In this document: piece by piece, positions 8,043 to 17,112 of the stretch
Position numbering within the stretch: the stretch's first letter is position 1
Layout of the letters: every line of letters begins with the position of its first letter
Assembly: GCA_050633825.1 (NCBI GenBank)
Contig: JBOEHG010000023.1
Coordinates: 1 to 51,411 of the forward strand
Direction: 5' to 3'
DNA from: CANLBN01 sp050633825
GTDB taxonomy: Bacteria > Pseudomonadota > Gammaproteobacteria > Pseudomonadales > Cellvibrionaceae
Length of the DNA: 51,411 nucleotides
Translations under genes and position numbers: made by a program
The notes under the pieces: model-generated
The model's input: only the letters and a program-made list of their open reading frames with translations
Database searches by the model: none
Told to the model about the DNA's origin: nothing

Positions 8043-9431
8043 CTAACTGGGCGGTGTAAACCACCGTAGTTGATTATGTAATAATACGACGCCACCAATA
8101 ATTAGCAGTGTTGGTGCATGGACATCTTTCCCTTTGATCAGTTCCGGCAATGTCGCCAATGTACCGGTAATAACTCGTTGATCAGGTGTTGTCCCTTTTT
8201 CAATAAGTCCTGCTGGCGTTGTCGTTTCTCTTCCCTTTTCAATTAAGGCTTGGCAGATAGCCTCTAAATTAACTAAACCCATATAAAAGACAAGGGTTTG
8301 GTTGGGGTCTAATAAAGAGTCCCAAGGTAAATCAATATCACCAGCTTTTGTATGCCCTGTAATAAAACGGACTGACTGAGCATGGTCTCTATGAGTAAGA
8401 GGAATACCAGAATATGCTGCACAACCGGACGCAGCAGTAATACCAGGCACAACCTGAAAAGGTATTTTGTTTTCGGTGAGTAATTCTATTTCTTCGCCGC
8501 CACGACCAAAAATAAACGGGTCCCCTCCTTTTAAACGCAGGACACGCTTGCCTTCTTTGGCAAGGTCAACGAGCAAATGGTTAATACCTTGTTGAGGCAC
8601 TGCATGGTCCGCTCGGCGTTTTCCAACATAAATACGGTCAGCATCACGTCGCACTAAATTCAACACAGCATCGCTTACAAGGCGATCATATAAGACCACA
8701 TCAGCTTGTTGCATAAGCCGTAATGCTTTAAATGTCAGTAGATCCGGATCACCGGGCCCGCCACCGACAAGGTAAACCTCACCGGCCAAACTGTTTTCAT
8801 CAATATTTTCTAAAAGTGTTTGAATATCTTGTTCGGCTTCGTCCAGTCTACCCGCATAAGCTTTTTCTGCAATCGGACCATCAAATACTTTTTCCCAAAA
8901 GCGTAAACGAACTTCTCCGGAACTCAGTTTTTGTTTGACACTGTGCCGAAACTTACTGGCAATACTTGCTAGCGCACCGTAGGCAGAGGGAAACATAACT
9001 TCAAGTTTGGCACGCATTTGTCGCGCCAGAACAGGCGCTTCACCACCACTGGTGATTGCTACCATCAACGGTGAACGATCAACAATTGCCGGGGTAATAA
9101 TGCTGCAAAGGCTGGGGGAATCAACAACATTAACGGGTAATTTTTTGGCTTGTGCTTCTGCTGATACTTGCCGATTAACGGCTTCATTATCAGTTGCACA
9201 AATTACCAACATGGCTAAATCCAAATCAGTAGATTGATAGCCTCGAAGGTGGCAAGCACCTCCACTCTTCTCAACCAGCGACTTCATTTCATCGGTAATA
9301 TAAGGCGCGACAACAATTAACTTTGCTCCTGCTTTAGCAATAAGACGCGCTTTACGTGTGGCAATACTACCGCCACCAATAAATAAACAATCCCGTCCTT
9401 TGAGATCGAAAAAGAAAGGCATGAAATCCAT
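8043..9431 (-). CDS. cysG: Siroheme synthase (trifunctional CysG)
   Basis: 462 aa, full CysG length. The N-terminal half (about 1-200) is the NAD-binding precorrin-2 dehydrogenase/sirohydrochlorin ferrochelatase, beginning MDFMPFFFDLKGRDCLFIGG. The C-terminal half (about 215-460) is the uroporphyrinogen III methyltransferase, with VYLVGGGPGDPDLLTFKALR and the FGRGGEE and GITAASGCAAYSGIPLTHRD stretches. It makes siroheme for sulfite and nitrite reductases. It follows serS on the same strand after 54 bases, the same order that I recall from Pseudomonas. Confidence 0.97.
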   Translation of the reverse strand: MDFMPFFFDLKGRDCLFIGGGSIATRKARLIAKAGAKLIVVAPYITDEMKSLVEKSGGACHLRGYQSTDLDLAMLVICATDNEAVNRQVSAEAQAKKLPVNVVDSPSLCSIITPAIVDRSPLMVAITSGGEAPVLARQMRAKLEVMFPSAYGALASIASKFRHSVKQKLSSGEVRLRFWEKVFDGPIAEKAYAGRLDEAEQDIQTLLENIDENSLAGEVYLVGGGPGDPDLLTFKALRLMQQADVVLYDRLVSDAVLNLVRRDADRIYVGKRRADHAVPQQGINHLLVDLAKEGKRVLRLKGGDPFIFGRGGEEIELLTENKIPFQVVPGITAASGCAAYSGIPLTHRDHAQSVRFITGHTKAGDIDLPWDSLLDPNQTLVFYMGLVNLEAICQALIEKGRETTTPAGLIEKGTTPDQRVITGTLATLPELIKGKDVHAPTLLIIGGVVLLHNQLRWFTPPS

Positions 9432-9485
9432 ATAAACTCGTTAAATAATATCGCTGGGATTAATGTTACTGACTAGCATGGTCGG

Positions 9486-10763
9486 TTAACCAATTTTTTC
9501 CAGCCCGCCCATATAAGCTTGTAAAACACTAGGAACGTTAATGCTGCCATCTTGCTGTTGATAGTTTTCCATAATCGCTAATAACGTGCGACCTATCGCT
9601 AAACCAGAACCGTTAAGTGTGTGTAATAGCTCTGGCTTACCCGTTTCACTATTACGATAACGCGCTTTCATACGTCGAGCCTGGAAATCACGAAAGTTAC
9701 TACAAGAAGATATTTCACGATATTTTTCCTGAGAGGGTAACCATACTTCGATGTCGTAGGTTTTTGCTGCAGAAAAACCAATATCGCCGCCACATAGAAT
9801 TACCGTGCGATAAGGTAATTCTAATTTTTGTAAAATAGCTTCAGCGCAAGCAGTTAGTTTTTCCAATGCTTGGTCAGACTCTTCAGGTTTAACAAAATTA
9901 ACCAGCTCTACTTTTTCAAACTGGTGTTGCCGAATCATGCCGCGTGTATCTCGACCATGGCTGCCTGCTTCACTACGAAAACACGGTGTATGGCAAACCA
10001 ATTGCACTGGCAAAGCCTTTTCATCTTTGAGCAACTCATCACGCATTATATTAGTCACTGGCACTTCAGCAGTGGGGATTAAATAAAGTTCACGCTCATC
10101 GTTAGTTTTAAATAAATCTTCTTCAAATTTGGGAAGCTGGCCCGTACCGAACAATGAATCTTTATTGACCATATAAGGCACATAAATTTCTTCATAACCA
10201 TGTTCTGCTATATGGGTATTTAACATAAATTGAATCAGTGCACGATGTAGCTGTGCAATCTGTCCACGCATAACAGCAAAGCGAGAACCCGTTAGTTTTG
10301 TAGCGACTTCAAAATCAAGTTTGCCATCTTTTTCCCCAAGGCTGACATGGTCCTTCACCTCAAAATCAAACTTTTTGGGTGTTCCCCAGCGACGAACTTC
10401 AACATTATCGTCTTCGTCTTTGCCTTCAGGCACTTCATCTGCAGGTAAATTGGGAATAGCGTTCAAAATGCTATTTAGCTTATCTTGTACCGTTCTAAGC
10501 GCTTCTTCTGCAGTACTTAGTTCCTGTTTTAAGCTTTCGACTTCTTTTAATAATGGAGCAATATCTTCTCCATTTGCTTTCGCTTTACCAATATTTTTGG
10601 CGCGAGTGTTACGTTCTTGCTGTAAAGATTCTGCTTTTACTTGCAGTTCTTTACGCTCAGCCTCTAATGTGGTTAATGCTTCAACATCTAATGTGAAGCC
10701 ACGCTTTGCCAATACCTCGGCAACAAAATCAGGTTCAGATCGAACTAATTTTGGGTCTAACAT
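9486..10763 (-). CDS. serS: Seryl-tRNA synthetase
   Basis: 425 aa class II aminoacyl-tRNA synthetase. The N-terminal tRNA-binding long coiled-coil arm (about 30-105) is rich in Glu and Lys. Motif 2 appears as FRSEAGSHGRDTRGMIRQHQ and motif 3 as LNGSGLAIGRTLLAIMENYQ. It charges tRNA-Ser and is the source of Ser-tRNA for selenocysteine where that is used. Start MLDPKLVRSEPDFVAEVL is typical of the family. It sits in the rarA-crcB-small gene-serS-cysG run. Confidence 0.98.
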   Translation of the reverse strand: MLDPKLVRSEPDFVAEVLAKRGFTLDVEALTTLEAERKELQVKAESLQQERNTRAKNIGKAKANGEDIAPLLKEVESLKQELSTAEEALRTVQDKLNSILNAIPNLPADEVPEGKDEDDNVEVRRWGTPKKFDFEVKDHVSLGEKDGKLDFEVATKLTGSRFAVMRGQIAQLHRALIQFMLNTHIAEHGYEEIYVPYMVNKDSLFGTGQLPKFEEDLFKTNDERELYLIPTAEVPVTNIMRDELLKDEKALPVQLVCHTPCFRSEAGSHGRDTRGMIRQHQFEKVELVNFVKPEESDQALEKLTACAEAILQKLELPYRTVILCGGDIGFSAAKTYDIEVWLPSQEKYREISSCSNFRDFQARRMKARYRNSETGKPELLHTLNGSGLAIGRTLLAIMENYQQQDGSINVPSVLQAYMGGLEKIG

Positions 10764-10861
10764 AATACTTTATTCCGATACGGTTAATGAGAAAGATAGT
10801 TAAGAGAAAGGTAGATGCTTGAACACCAACCCCATCAAATAGAAACACAAAAATGCTATTT

Positions 10862-11026
10862 TTATGCAGCTATTTGATAAGGCTGATGTTTGTGTTTTAT
10901 TTCTCCACGTTTTGCCGCTTTCTTTTTGTCTTTAAAAACGGCCGGCAGGTTAAATTTCCGGGCATGCTTCGCAACAATATTATTGTTGCTATTAGGGCCC
11001 TTGCGGGTTCCACTGTTTTTTTTCAT
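10862..11026 (-). CDS. 54-aa basic protein between crcB and serS
   Basis: ATG at 11026, stop TAA at 10862-10864. The protein starts MKKNSGTRKGPNSNNNIVAK, continues HARKFNLPAVFKDKKKAAKR and ends GEIKHKHQPYQIAA. It is strongly basic, with no membrane segment. A GGAGCAG ribosome-binding site lies a few bases upstream. The motif pattern (VAKHARKFN followed by VFKDKKKAAKRG) resembles small basic proteins that I believe are widespread and unnamed in gammaproteobacteria, possibly ribosome- or RNA-associated; I cannot give a firm family name. Orientation and spacing (67 bases after crcB, 98 before serS) fit membership in the operon. Confidence 0.75.
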   Translation of the reverse strand: MKKNSGTRKGPNSNNNIVAKHARKFNLPAVFKDKKKAAKRGEIKHKHQPYQIAA

Positions 11027-11093
11027 TTACTGCTCCTATATAGTGATTTATTTTAGCTCATCGAAAGCCTATCTCAGGCTTATTTAGGGATTC

Positions 11094-11474
11094 TTATAAT
11101 AATTTTTGCGCTAACCACATACTGCCAGCGGCACAAAGTAAGCACCCTATCACTGAACTTAGAATATACAGTAGTCCATAGAACCACTGATTATTTTGCC
11201 AAAGCAAAATTGAGTCGAGGGCAAAAGTCGAGAAAGTGGTTAATGCACCCAGAAAACCCACCATCAATAAAGGGCGCCATTGCTCATTGATAACGCCTTT
11301 CTCTATAATGAGCACATAAAATAAGCCAATAAGTGCCGAGCCTATAATATTAGCCGTCCACGTTGCCCATGGAAAACCATTGAGTGCAGCAGGCGGTAAC
11401 AATTGTGTTAACCCGTAACGACTCATTGCACCTAAAGCACCACCCAAGGCAACCGCTAGCCAAAGCATTATCAT
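11094..11474 (-). CDS. crcB: Fluoride exporter CrcB/Fluc
   Basis: 126 aa with four hydrophobic segments. The family signatures GGALGAMSRYGL near the N-terminus and GFLGALTTFSTFALDS at about residues 73-88 (the Phe/Ser/Thr-lined pore and central Na+ site) are both present. CrcB forms a dual-topology dimeric channel that lets fluoride leave the cell. It follows rarA by three bases on the same strand, so it is translated from the same message; no fluoride riboswitch is expected inside such an operon and none was seen. Confidence 0.95.
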   Translation of the reverse strand: MIMLWLAVALGGALGAMSRYGLTQLLPPAALNGFPWATWTANIIGSALIGLFYVLIIEKGVINEQWRPLLMVGFLGALTTFSTFALDSILLWQNNQWFYGLLYILSSVIGCLLCAAGSMWLAQKLL

Positions 11475-11477
11475 CCT

Positions 11478-12836
11478 CTATGTTTTATCGACTTCATTCT
11501 GGATAGATGAGTATCGTTTATGACTACTCTGCTGATCCAATTGCTTTAAATACTGTAGCTTTTCCTTGATCTTGGACTCTAAGCCTCGATCAACCGGCTG
11601 ATAGTAGCGTTTATTTGCTAACTCTTCGGGAAAATAGTTTTCCCCTGCTGCAAAGGCATCTGGCTCATTATGGGCATAACGATATTCGGCACCATAATCC
11701 AACTCTTTCATAAGCGCCGTAGGTGCATTACGTAAATGCACGGGAACATCATAATCAGGCAGTGAGGCTATCTCTGCTTTAACAGTATTGAAGGCATTAT
11801 ACACGGCATTGCTTTTAGGTGCGGCTGCAAGATAGATCACCGCTTGTGCTATTGCCAGTTCGCCTTCAGGGCTACCTAAGCGTTCTTGTGTATCCCAAGC
11901 GTTTAAACTCATTTGCAGTGCTCTAGGATCTGCATTGCCAATGTCTTCAATAGCCATGCGAACGACTCGACGGGCAATATAAAGAGGGTCACAACCAGCA
12001 TCAAGCATTCGCATACACCAATAGAGCGCTGCATCTGGAGATGATCCTCTGACGGACTTATGCAGTGCAGAGATCTGTTCGTAAAACAAATCACCGCCTT
12101 TATCAAAGCGGCGGACATCCCCGCCGACTACTTCGGCGACGGCATCTTTAGTAATAACGCTATCTATCGCTAGATCACTGACTATTTCCAGTAAATTGAG
12201 TGCTCGTCGGGCATCGCCATTGGCAGCGGTAGCCAATATGTGTAAGGCTTCTTTATCTGCTGCTAATTCTAGCTCACCTAAGCCATGCTCTTTATTAGAT
12301 AGGGCACGATTGAGTAATTGCTTCACTTCACCTACAGATAAGTTTCTAAGTACATAGACTCGGCAGCGTGACAGTAAGGCGTTATTTAACTCGAAGGAAG
12401 GGTTTTCTGTGGTTGCGCCAATAAAGGTGATCGTACCATTTTCAACATAGGGTAAGAATGCATCCTGTTGTGATTTATTAAAGCGGTGGACTTCATCAAT
12501 AAATAGAATCGTTCTTTTACCTTGCTGTAAATGAAATTCAGCTTTACTGACCGCATCACGAATATCTTTAACGCCTGCCATTACGGCAGAAAGCGTAATG
12601 AAATCTGCATCAATAAGGTGAGCCAGCAATTTTGCCAAAGAGGTTTTTCCTACGCCGGGCGGCCCCCAAAAAACCATTGAGTGAACCTGCCCTTTATCAA
12701 TAGCATCCCGTAAAGGCTTACCTTGAGTCAATAAGTGTGACTGCCCAATATAATCATCAAGATTTTGTGGGCGTAAACGGGCGGCCAATGGCATATGAGC
12801 CATTGTACTTGAAGATCCAAATAGATCCTTACTCAT
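11478..12836 (-). CDS. rarA: Replication-associated recombination protein A (AAA+ ATPase)
   Basis: About 452 aa clamp-loader-like AAA+ ATPase acting at stalled forks. Walker A FWGPPGVGKTSLAKLLA, Walker B ILFIDEVHRF and sensor 1 FIGATTENPSF are all in place, and the C-terminal tetramerisation region (DYGAEYRYAHNEPDAF) is complete. Start: a TTG at 12839 directly precedes an ATG at 12836; the ATG (MSKDLFGSSS) is preferred and overlaps the lolA stop by 8 bases, implying translational coupling in the lolA-rarA-crcB order. Confidence 0.96.
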   Translation of the reverse strand: MSKDLFGSSSTMAHMPLAARLRPQNLDDYIGQSHLLTQGKPLRDAIDKGQVHSMVFWGPPGVGKTSLAKLLAHLIDADFITLSAVMAGVKDIRDAVSKAEFHLQQGKRTILFIDEVHRFNKSQQDAFLPYVENGTITFIGATTENPSFELNNALLSRCRVYVLRNLSVGEVKQLLNRALSNKEHGLGELELAADKEALHILATAANGDARRALNLLEIVSDLAIDSVITKDAVAEVVGGDVRRFDKGGDLFYEQISALHKSVRGSSPDAALYWCMRMLDAGCDPLYIARRVVRMAIEDIGNADPRALQMSLNAWDTQERLGSPEGELAIAQAVIYLAAAPKSNAVYNAFNTVKAEIASLPDYDVPVHLRNAPTALMKELDYGAEYRYAHNEPDAFAAGENYFPEELANKRYYQPVDRGLESKIKEKLQYLKQLDQQSSHKRYSSIQNEVDKT

Positions 12837-13467
12837 CAATTAAAACATCAACCCCTTCGGGTGGTATAAATTGAAAAGCACTTGCTGGAATCTTTTTATT
12901 AAGTGCTAGCGAGTCAAACATAAATACCGTTGTTTGTTGCAAGCTGTCTTTTAAAAGCATTTTGACAAGGAGCCCTTTTTCAAAGCTTAGCTGTAATTCA
13001 GTAAAATTACTGCCAGTCGAAATTGGTGTTAGTAAAAAGGTATTAAAATTTTGATCCTTTTCCGCTGTTTTTAATACTTTTGATATTTTATAGTTTTCAG
13101 TTATTTTTTGTGTATTACCACTCAACAACAATGCTGGCGTTTGATCAACACTATCAGCATAAGAACGAATCGTTACTTGCTCAAGATCGGGATCATATAG
13201 CCATATTTTTTTTAGATCAGAAACAAGCAGTTGTGGGAAAGGTTCTTTTGTTTCCCAGTTAAACAAACCGGGGTTTTTAATCATAAAGTGACCCGACGAC
13301 TCCTGTATTAATTCTTGCTTATCATCATTGAGTGTTTGCTTGAAGTCTCCGGATATTGTCTTATAGGTTTTTAATAATGCAGATAGTTCTTGCGCATCAT
13401 CTGCAGAAACAAAAGAGCAGAGGCAGAAACTGACTAAAATACTATTGAATAACTTTGAGAAAAACAT
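12829..13467 (-). CDS. lolA: Outer-membrane lipoprotein carrier protein LolA
   Basis: Periplasmic chaperone that ferries lipoproteins from LolCDE to LolB. Starting at the ATG at 13467 (MFFSKLFNSILVSFCLCSFV) gives a signal peptide cleaved around SADDA, a mature part with GDFKQTL and SSGHFMIKNPGLFNWETKEP, and the C-terminal PPEGVDV typical of LolA; length 212 aa. An upstream GTG at 13530 would add 21 residues overlapping ftsK and would bury the signal peptide, so it is rejected. No clear Shine-Dalgarno precedes 13467; it is 19 bases downstream of the ftsK stop. Confidence 0.93.
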   Translation of the reverse strand: MFFSKLFNSILVSFCLCSFVSADDAQELSALLKTYKTISGDFKQTLNDDKQELIQESSGHFMIKNPGLFNWETKEPFPQLLVSDLKKIWLYDPDLEQVTIRSYADSVDQTPALLLSGNTQKITENYKISKVLKTAEKDQNFNTFLLTPISTGSNFTELQLSFEKGLLVKMLLKDSLQQTTVFMFDSLALNKKIPASAFQFIPPEGVDVLIDE

Positions 13468-13486
13468 CGTAAAACCAAAAAATAAG

Positions 13487-15826
13487 TTAGTGTTTGGGTG
13501 GCGCGGGGGCAAGCACTTCTCGAGCACCATTGTGACCGGCTTCGCTTACGACACCGGCTGCTTCCATCGTTTCAATTAAGCGTGCAGCACGGTTATAACC
13601 GATACGCAGTTTTCGCTGTACAGAAGAAATGGAAGCCTTACGTGAATCAGTCACAAAAGCAACGGCCTCATCATAAAGTGCATCACCCTCATCTGCACCC
13701 TCTTCTCCTTCTGTTGCTATTCCGGGAACAGGAATAGAATTGGTACTATCATCTATGACGCCTTCAAGGTAATTAGGTTCACCACGGCGCTGCCAATCAG
13801 CAACGACTTTATGAACCTCATGATCATCTACAAATGCCCCATGCACACGTGTAGGAACACTGGTACCTGAAGGCAAATACAACATGTCACCATGTCCCAG
13901 TAATTGTTCTGCACCGCCTTGATCTAAAATAGTTCTTGAATCCACTTTTGACGATACCTGAAAGGCAATACGTGAAGGAACATTAGCTTTAATTAAACCT
14001 GTAATAACATCAACAGAGGGCCGCTGAGTTGCAAGCATTAAGTGAATGCCGGCAGCACGTGCTTTTTGAGCAATTCGTGCAATGAGTTGCTCGACTTTTT
14101 TACCCACAATCATCATCATGTCAGCAAATTCATCAATCACAACAACGATAGCCGGTAGTGTTTCAAGTGGTGGTGCCGTTGCTACTTCTTCGCCAACCAC
14201 ATATTCTTCTTCTGGTCGCCAAAGTGGATCAAGCAATGGCTCCCCTTTTTTAATAGCTTCTTCTATTTTACGGTTATAACCTGCAAGGTTGCGTACGCCT
14301 AGTGCAGCCATTAATTTATAACGTCGTTCCATTTCACCAACACACCAACGCAAACCATTAGCAGCATCTTTCATATCAGTAATAACAGGGGTCAACAAAT
14401 GAGGAATACCTTCATAAACAGAAAGCTCCAACATTTTTGGATCGACTAAAATTAAGCGAACATCTTTTGGCGTTGATTTGTAAAGTAAGCTTAATAGCAT
14501 AACGTTGATACCAACTGATTTACCTGAACCCGTCGTACCTGCAATTAAAAGATGCGGCATTTTTGCTAAATCTGCCACGATAGGTTGGCCAGAAATATCA
14601 TGCCCTAACGCTAATGTTAAAGGCGATTTTGCTGAGTCATACACTTGTGAACCAAGCACTTCACCTAAGCGAACCATTTCCCGGTGTTCATTGGGTATTT
14701 CAATGCCCATTACTGTTTTGCCGGGTATTACCTCCACAACACGAACACTAATAACTGCCATTGAACGCGCTAGATCTTTAGCTAAGTTAGTAATACGACT
14801 TGCTTTAACCCCCGGTGCTGGTTGAATTTCAAAACGCGTTACTACTGGACCAGGTAAAACAGAAACAACCTCAGCAGTTACACCGAAGTCTTGAAGTTTT
14901 AATTCCAGCAAGCGTGATAGTCCCTCTAACGATTCTTCAGAATAACCTTTACCATGATTATTGTCGCTAGGATCAAGCAAGCTAATTGGGGGGAGTTCAC
15001 CGGTAACCGGGGTATCAAATAATGTAGTTTGTTTTTCTTTTTGAGCACGTAAACTTGGTGTTGGTTTTACAACAGGTTTACTAATGGTTGGGGGAATTCG
15101 TTCTTTATTTTTTTCTCGGTGTTTTGCGACACTTTCTTTACGCAATTGAACTGATGTTTCCACCTGTTTTTGCTCTTGTTTTTTCTGTCGGTAAGCAGTA
15201 AATGCATCACTCAACCAGCTAAAAAAGCTAATCGTTTTATATCCTATGGTATCCATTAACCATAGCCAAGATAAATCGGTAAAAATTGTAATGCCAAATA
15301 AACCCATTGCCATTAACAATAGGTTAGCGCCCACAAAACCAAATGCTCCTTCTACCGCTATCGCTACAGATACACCTAATATTCCACCATTAGACTGTGG
15401 CAAGCTAACACTTTGCTCACCCAATTGTAGAGAAACTAAGCCAGTTCCAGCAATGATGACAAGGATCAAACCAATAATGCGGACACAAAACATAACCGCA
15501 TCAAAAGGGGTTGATCGGTTTCTTTCTAAAAAAACACGCCAGACTCGGTAAGCGATCATCAATGGAAATAAATACGATAAATAACCAAAAAGTGAAAAGA
15601 AAACATCGGCTATCCAAGCACCTGCTGGGCCTGCGGTATTTTGGATGTTGTTTTTTACGCCTGTACTCGACCAACCGGGGTCATTGGTAGAATAAGACGA
15701 TAGCGCCAGTAATAAATAAACGCACAAAAGTAACCACCCAATAAGGGCCCCCTCTTTTAAAATACGAAGTAAAGCATTTTGTACTGGCGATAATTCAGCC
15801 ATTGTTTTGTCTGCAGTTGATTTCAA
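13487..15826 (-). CDS. ftsK: DNA translocase FtsK
   Basis: 779 aa, the short-linker FtsK form. Four to five N-terminal membrane helices (about 26-48, 70-95, 110-135, 150-185) anchor it at the septum; a Gln/Lys-rich linker (about 210-280) follows. The RecA-like motor has Walker A AGTTGSGKSVGIN at about 430 and Walker B VVVIDEFADMMM at about 560. The C-terminal gamma winged helix (about 710-770, DEAVAFVTDSRKASISSVQR) reads KOPS sequences. It links chromosome dimer resolution to division. The linker is much shorter than in E. coli (1329 aa). Start at 15826 is MKSTADKTMAEL; an internal ATG at codon 9 is an alternative. Confidence 0.97.
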   Translation of the reverse strand: MKSTADKTMAELSPVQNALLRILKEGALIGWLLLCVYLLLALSSYSTNDPGWSSTGVKNNIQNTAGPAGAWIADVFFSLFGYLSYLFPLMIAYRVWRVFLERNRSTPFDAVMFCVRIIGLILVIIAGTGLVSLQLGEQSVSLPQSNGGILGVSVAIAVEGAFGFVGANLLLMAMGLFGITIFTDLSWLWLMDTIGYKTISFFSWLSDAFTAYRQKKQEQKQVETSVQLRKESVAKHREKNKERIPPTISKPVVKPTPSLRAQKEKQTTLFDTPVTGELPPISLLDPSDNNHGKGYSEESLEGLSRLLELKLQDFGVTAEVVSVLPGPVVTRFEIQPAPGVKASRITNLAKDLARSMAVISVRVVEVIPGKTVMGIEIPNEHREMVRLGEVLGSQVYDSAKSPLTLALGHDISGQPIVADLAKMPHLLIAGTTGSGKSVGINVMLLSLLYKSTPKDVRLILVDPKMLELSVYEGIPHLLTPVITDMKDAANGLRWCVGEMERRYKLMAALGVRNLAGYNRKIEEAIKKGEPLLDPLWRPEEEYVVGEEVATAPPLETLPAIVVVIDEFADMMMIVGKKVEQLIARIAQKARAAGIHLMLATQRPSVDVITGLIKANVPSRIAFQVSSKVDSRTILDQGGAEQLLGHGDMLYLPSGTSVPTRVHGAFVDDHEVHKVVADWQRRGEPNYLEGVIDDSTNSIPVPGIATEGEEGADEGDALYDEAVAFVTDSRKASISSVQRKLRIGYNRAARLIETMEAAGVVSEAGHNGAREVLAPAPPKH

Positions 15827-15894
15827 TGAATAACCTGTTGTTCTGTAATCTATTTTCGATAGTAATGTAATTTGCCCACCAAACTGACCGCCAT

Positions 15895-15908
15895 TTGATT
15901 ATGATCAA
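15895..15908. promoter_or_regulatory. Perfect FNR/Anr box between ftsK and trxB
   Basis: TTGAT-TATG-ATCAA matches the FNR/Anr consensus TTGAT-N4-ATCAA at all ten fixed positions. It lies 68 bases before the ftsK start and 158 before the trxB start. It is the only perfect copy I noticed in the window. Which promoter it acts on is unknown. Confidence 0.5.
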
Positions 15909-16066
15909 TTAGGAAAAGGTTTTTATAACCATTGCCTTGATTGGGTACTGTCTGGATTTGATAGCCCGTGTTATCATGCCCCGCTATTTTACTGGCTACA
16001 GTTATTTTTTCTAGGTTGTTCAACACCTTACCATAATTGATCTGTTAATTCGTATTGGAAGTTATC

Positions 16067-17011
16067 ATGAGTGTCAATAAACACCACCGCCTGATGATAT
16101 TGGGCTCTGGCCCCGCTGGCTATACAGCAGCTATTTATGCTGCACGTGCAAATTTAAACCCTGTCGTTATTACAGGCATGCAACAAGGTGGTCAATTAAC
16201 GATCACTACCGAAGTCGAGAATTGGCCTGGTGGCAATGAAGGCTTGCAAGGACCTGACTTAATGGTGCAAATGCAGCAGCATGCAGAGCGCTTTGATACA
16301 GAGATTATTTTTGACCATATCAATGAAGTCGATTTTTCTAGCCGACCTTTCACGATCAAAGGCAATGATACATACACCTGTGACTCGCTTATTATTTCTA
16401 CAGGTGCTTCCGCTAAATACCTTGGCCTCGACTCTGAAAAAGCATTCATGGGTAAAGGTGTCAGTGCTTGTGCAACCTGTGATGGTTTTTTCTACAGAGA
16501 TCAAAAAGTTGCTGTTATCGGTGGAGGTAATACCGCCGTCGAAGAAGCACTATACCTATCCAATATCTGCAAAGAGGTCGTACTTGTCCATAGACGAGAT
16601 AGTCTGCGCGCAGAGAAAATACTACAAGATAAGCTATTTGAAAAAGCAGAAAATGGCAATGTGACCCTGATGTGGAACAATAACCTTGATGAAGTCTTAG
16701 GTGATGACAAAGGTGTTACAGGTATGCGTGTTAAGCACAGCGATACCGGTGAAGAGCACAGCGTGGATGTTAGCGGTGTCTTTATCGCCATTGGCCATAC
16801 CCCTAATACTGGCATTTTCGAAGGCCAGCTAGAGATGAAAGATGGCTATATTGTCGTTAACAGCGGGCTTAACGGCAATGCTACGCAAACCAGTGTAGAA
16901 GGTGTTTTTGCTGCAGGTGATGTTGCCGATCATGTTTATAGACAAGCTATTACCTCTGCAGGTGCTGGCTGTATGGCTGCACTTGATGCAGAGAAATTCC
17001 TAGATAAATAG
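16067..17011 (+). CDS. trxB: Thioredoxin-disulfide reductase
   Basis: 314 aa FAD/NADPH enzyme that keeps thioredoxin reduced. FAD-binding LGSGPAGYTAAIYAARA is at about 12-28, the redox-active CATC at about 135-138, the NADPH-binding GGGNTAVEEALYL at about 155, and the second FAD motif VFAAGDVADHVYRQAITSAG near 285. The ATG at 16067 has TTGGAAG six bases upstream; an in-frame TTG at 16055 lies inside that site and is not the start. It is followed by its own terminator, so it is monocistronic. Confidence 0.98.
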   Translation: MSVNKHHRLMILGSGPAGYTAAIYAARANLNPVVITGMQQGGQLTITTEVENWPGGNEGLQGPDLMVQMQQHAERFDTEIIFDHINEVDFSSRPFTIKGNDTYTCDSLIISTGASAKYLGLDSEKAFMGKGVSACATCDGFFYRDQKVAVIGGGNTAVEEALYLSNICKEVVLVHRRDSLRAEKILQDKLFEKAENGNVTLMWNNNLDEVLGDDKGVTGMRVKHSDTGEEHSVDVSGVFIAIGHTPNTGIFEGQLEMKDGYIVVNSGLNGNATQTSVEGVFAAGDVADHVYRQAITSAGAGCMAALDAEKFLDK

Positions 17012-17030
17012 TTTAACCCGCCCCAACACT

Positions 17031-17068
17031 AAGCCATAAAAGAGTAAATGACTTATTTATGGCTTTTT
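17031..17068 (+). terminator. Terminator of trxB
   Basis: Ten-base stem AAGCCATAAA (17031-17040) / TTTATGGCTT (17056-17065), 15-base loop, then a run of T on the plus strand. It can also stop transcripts from the convergent glycosyltransferase gene. Confidence 0.7.
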
Positions 17069-17112
17069 ATCAATCGCTTAAGAATACAAGTTAAAGCTAT
17101 TTCTAAGTAGGC

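Noticed and set aside
10321..10803. 160-codon plus-strand frame opposite serS
   Set aside because: Ser-rich antisense shadow of the seryl-tRNA synthetase coiled-coil; no ribosome-binding site.
10973..10993. Palindrome CAACAATATTATTGTTG
   Set aside because: It is within the coding part of the 54-aa gene (Asn-Asn-Asn-Ile-Val codons) and needs no other explanation.
10853..11087. Plus-strand hydrophobic frames of 65-67 codons
   Set aside because: They are the complement of the 54-aa basic gene on the minus strand, which has a better start, ribosome-binding site and operon context.
16281..16664. 127-codon frame inside trxB
   Set aside because: Out-of-frame shadow of a clear thioredoxin reductase.
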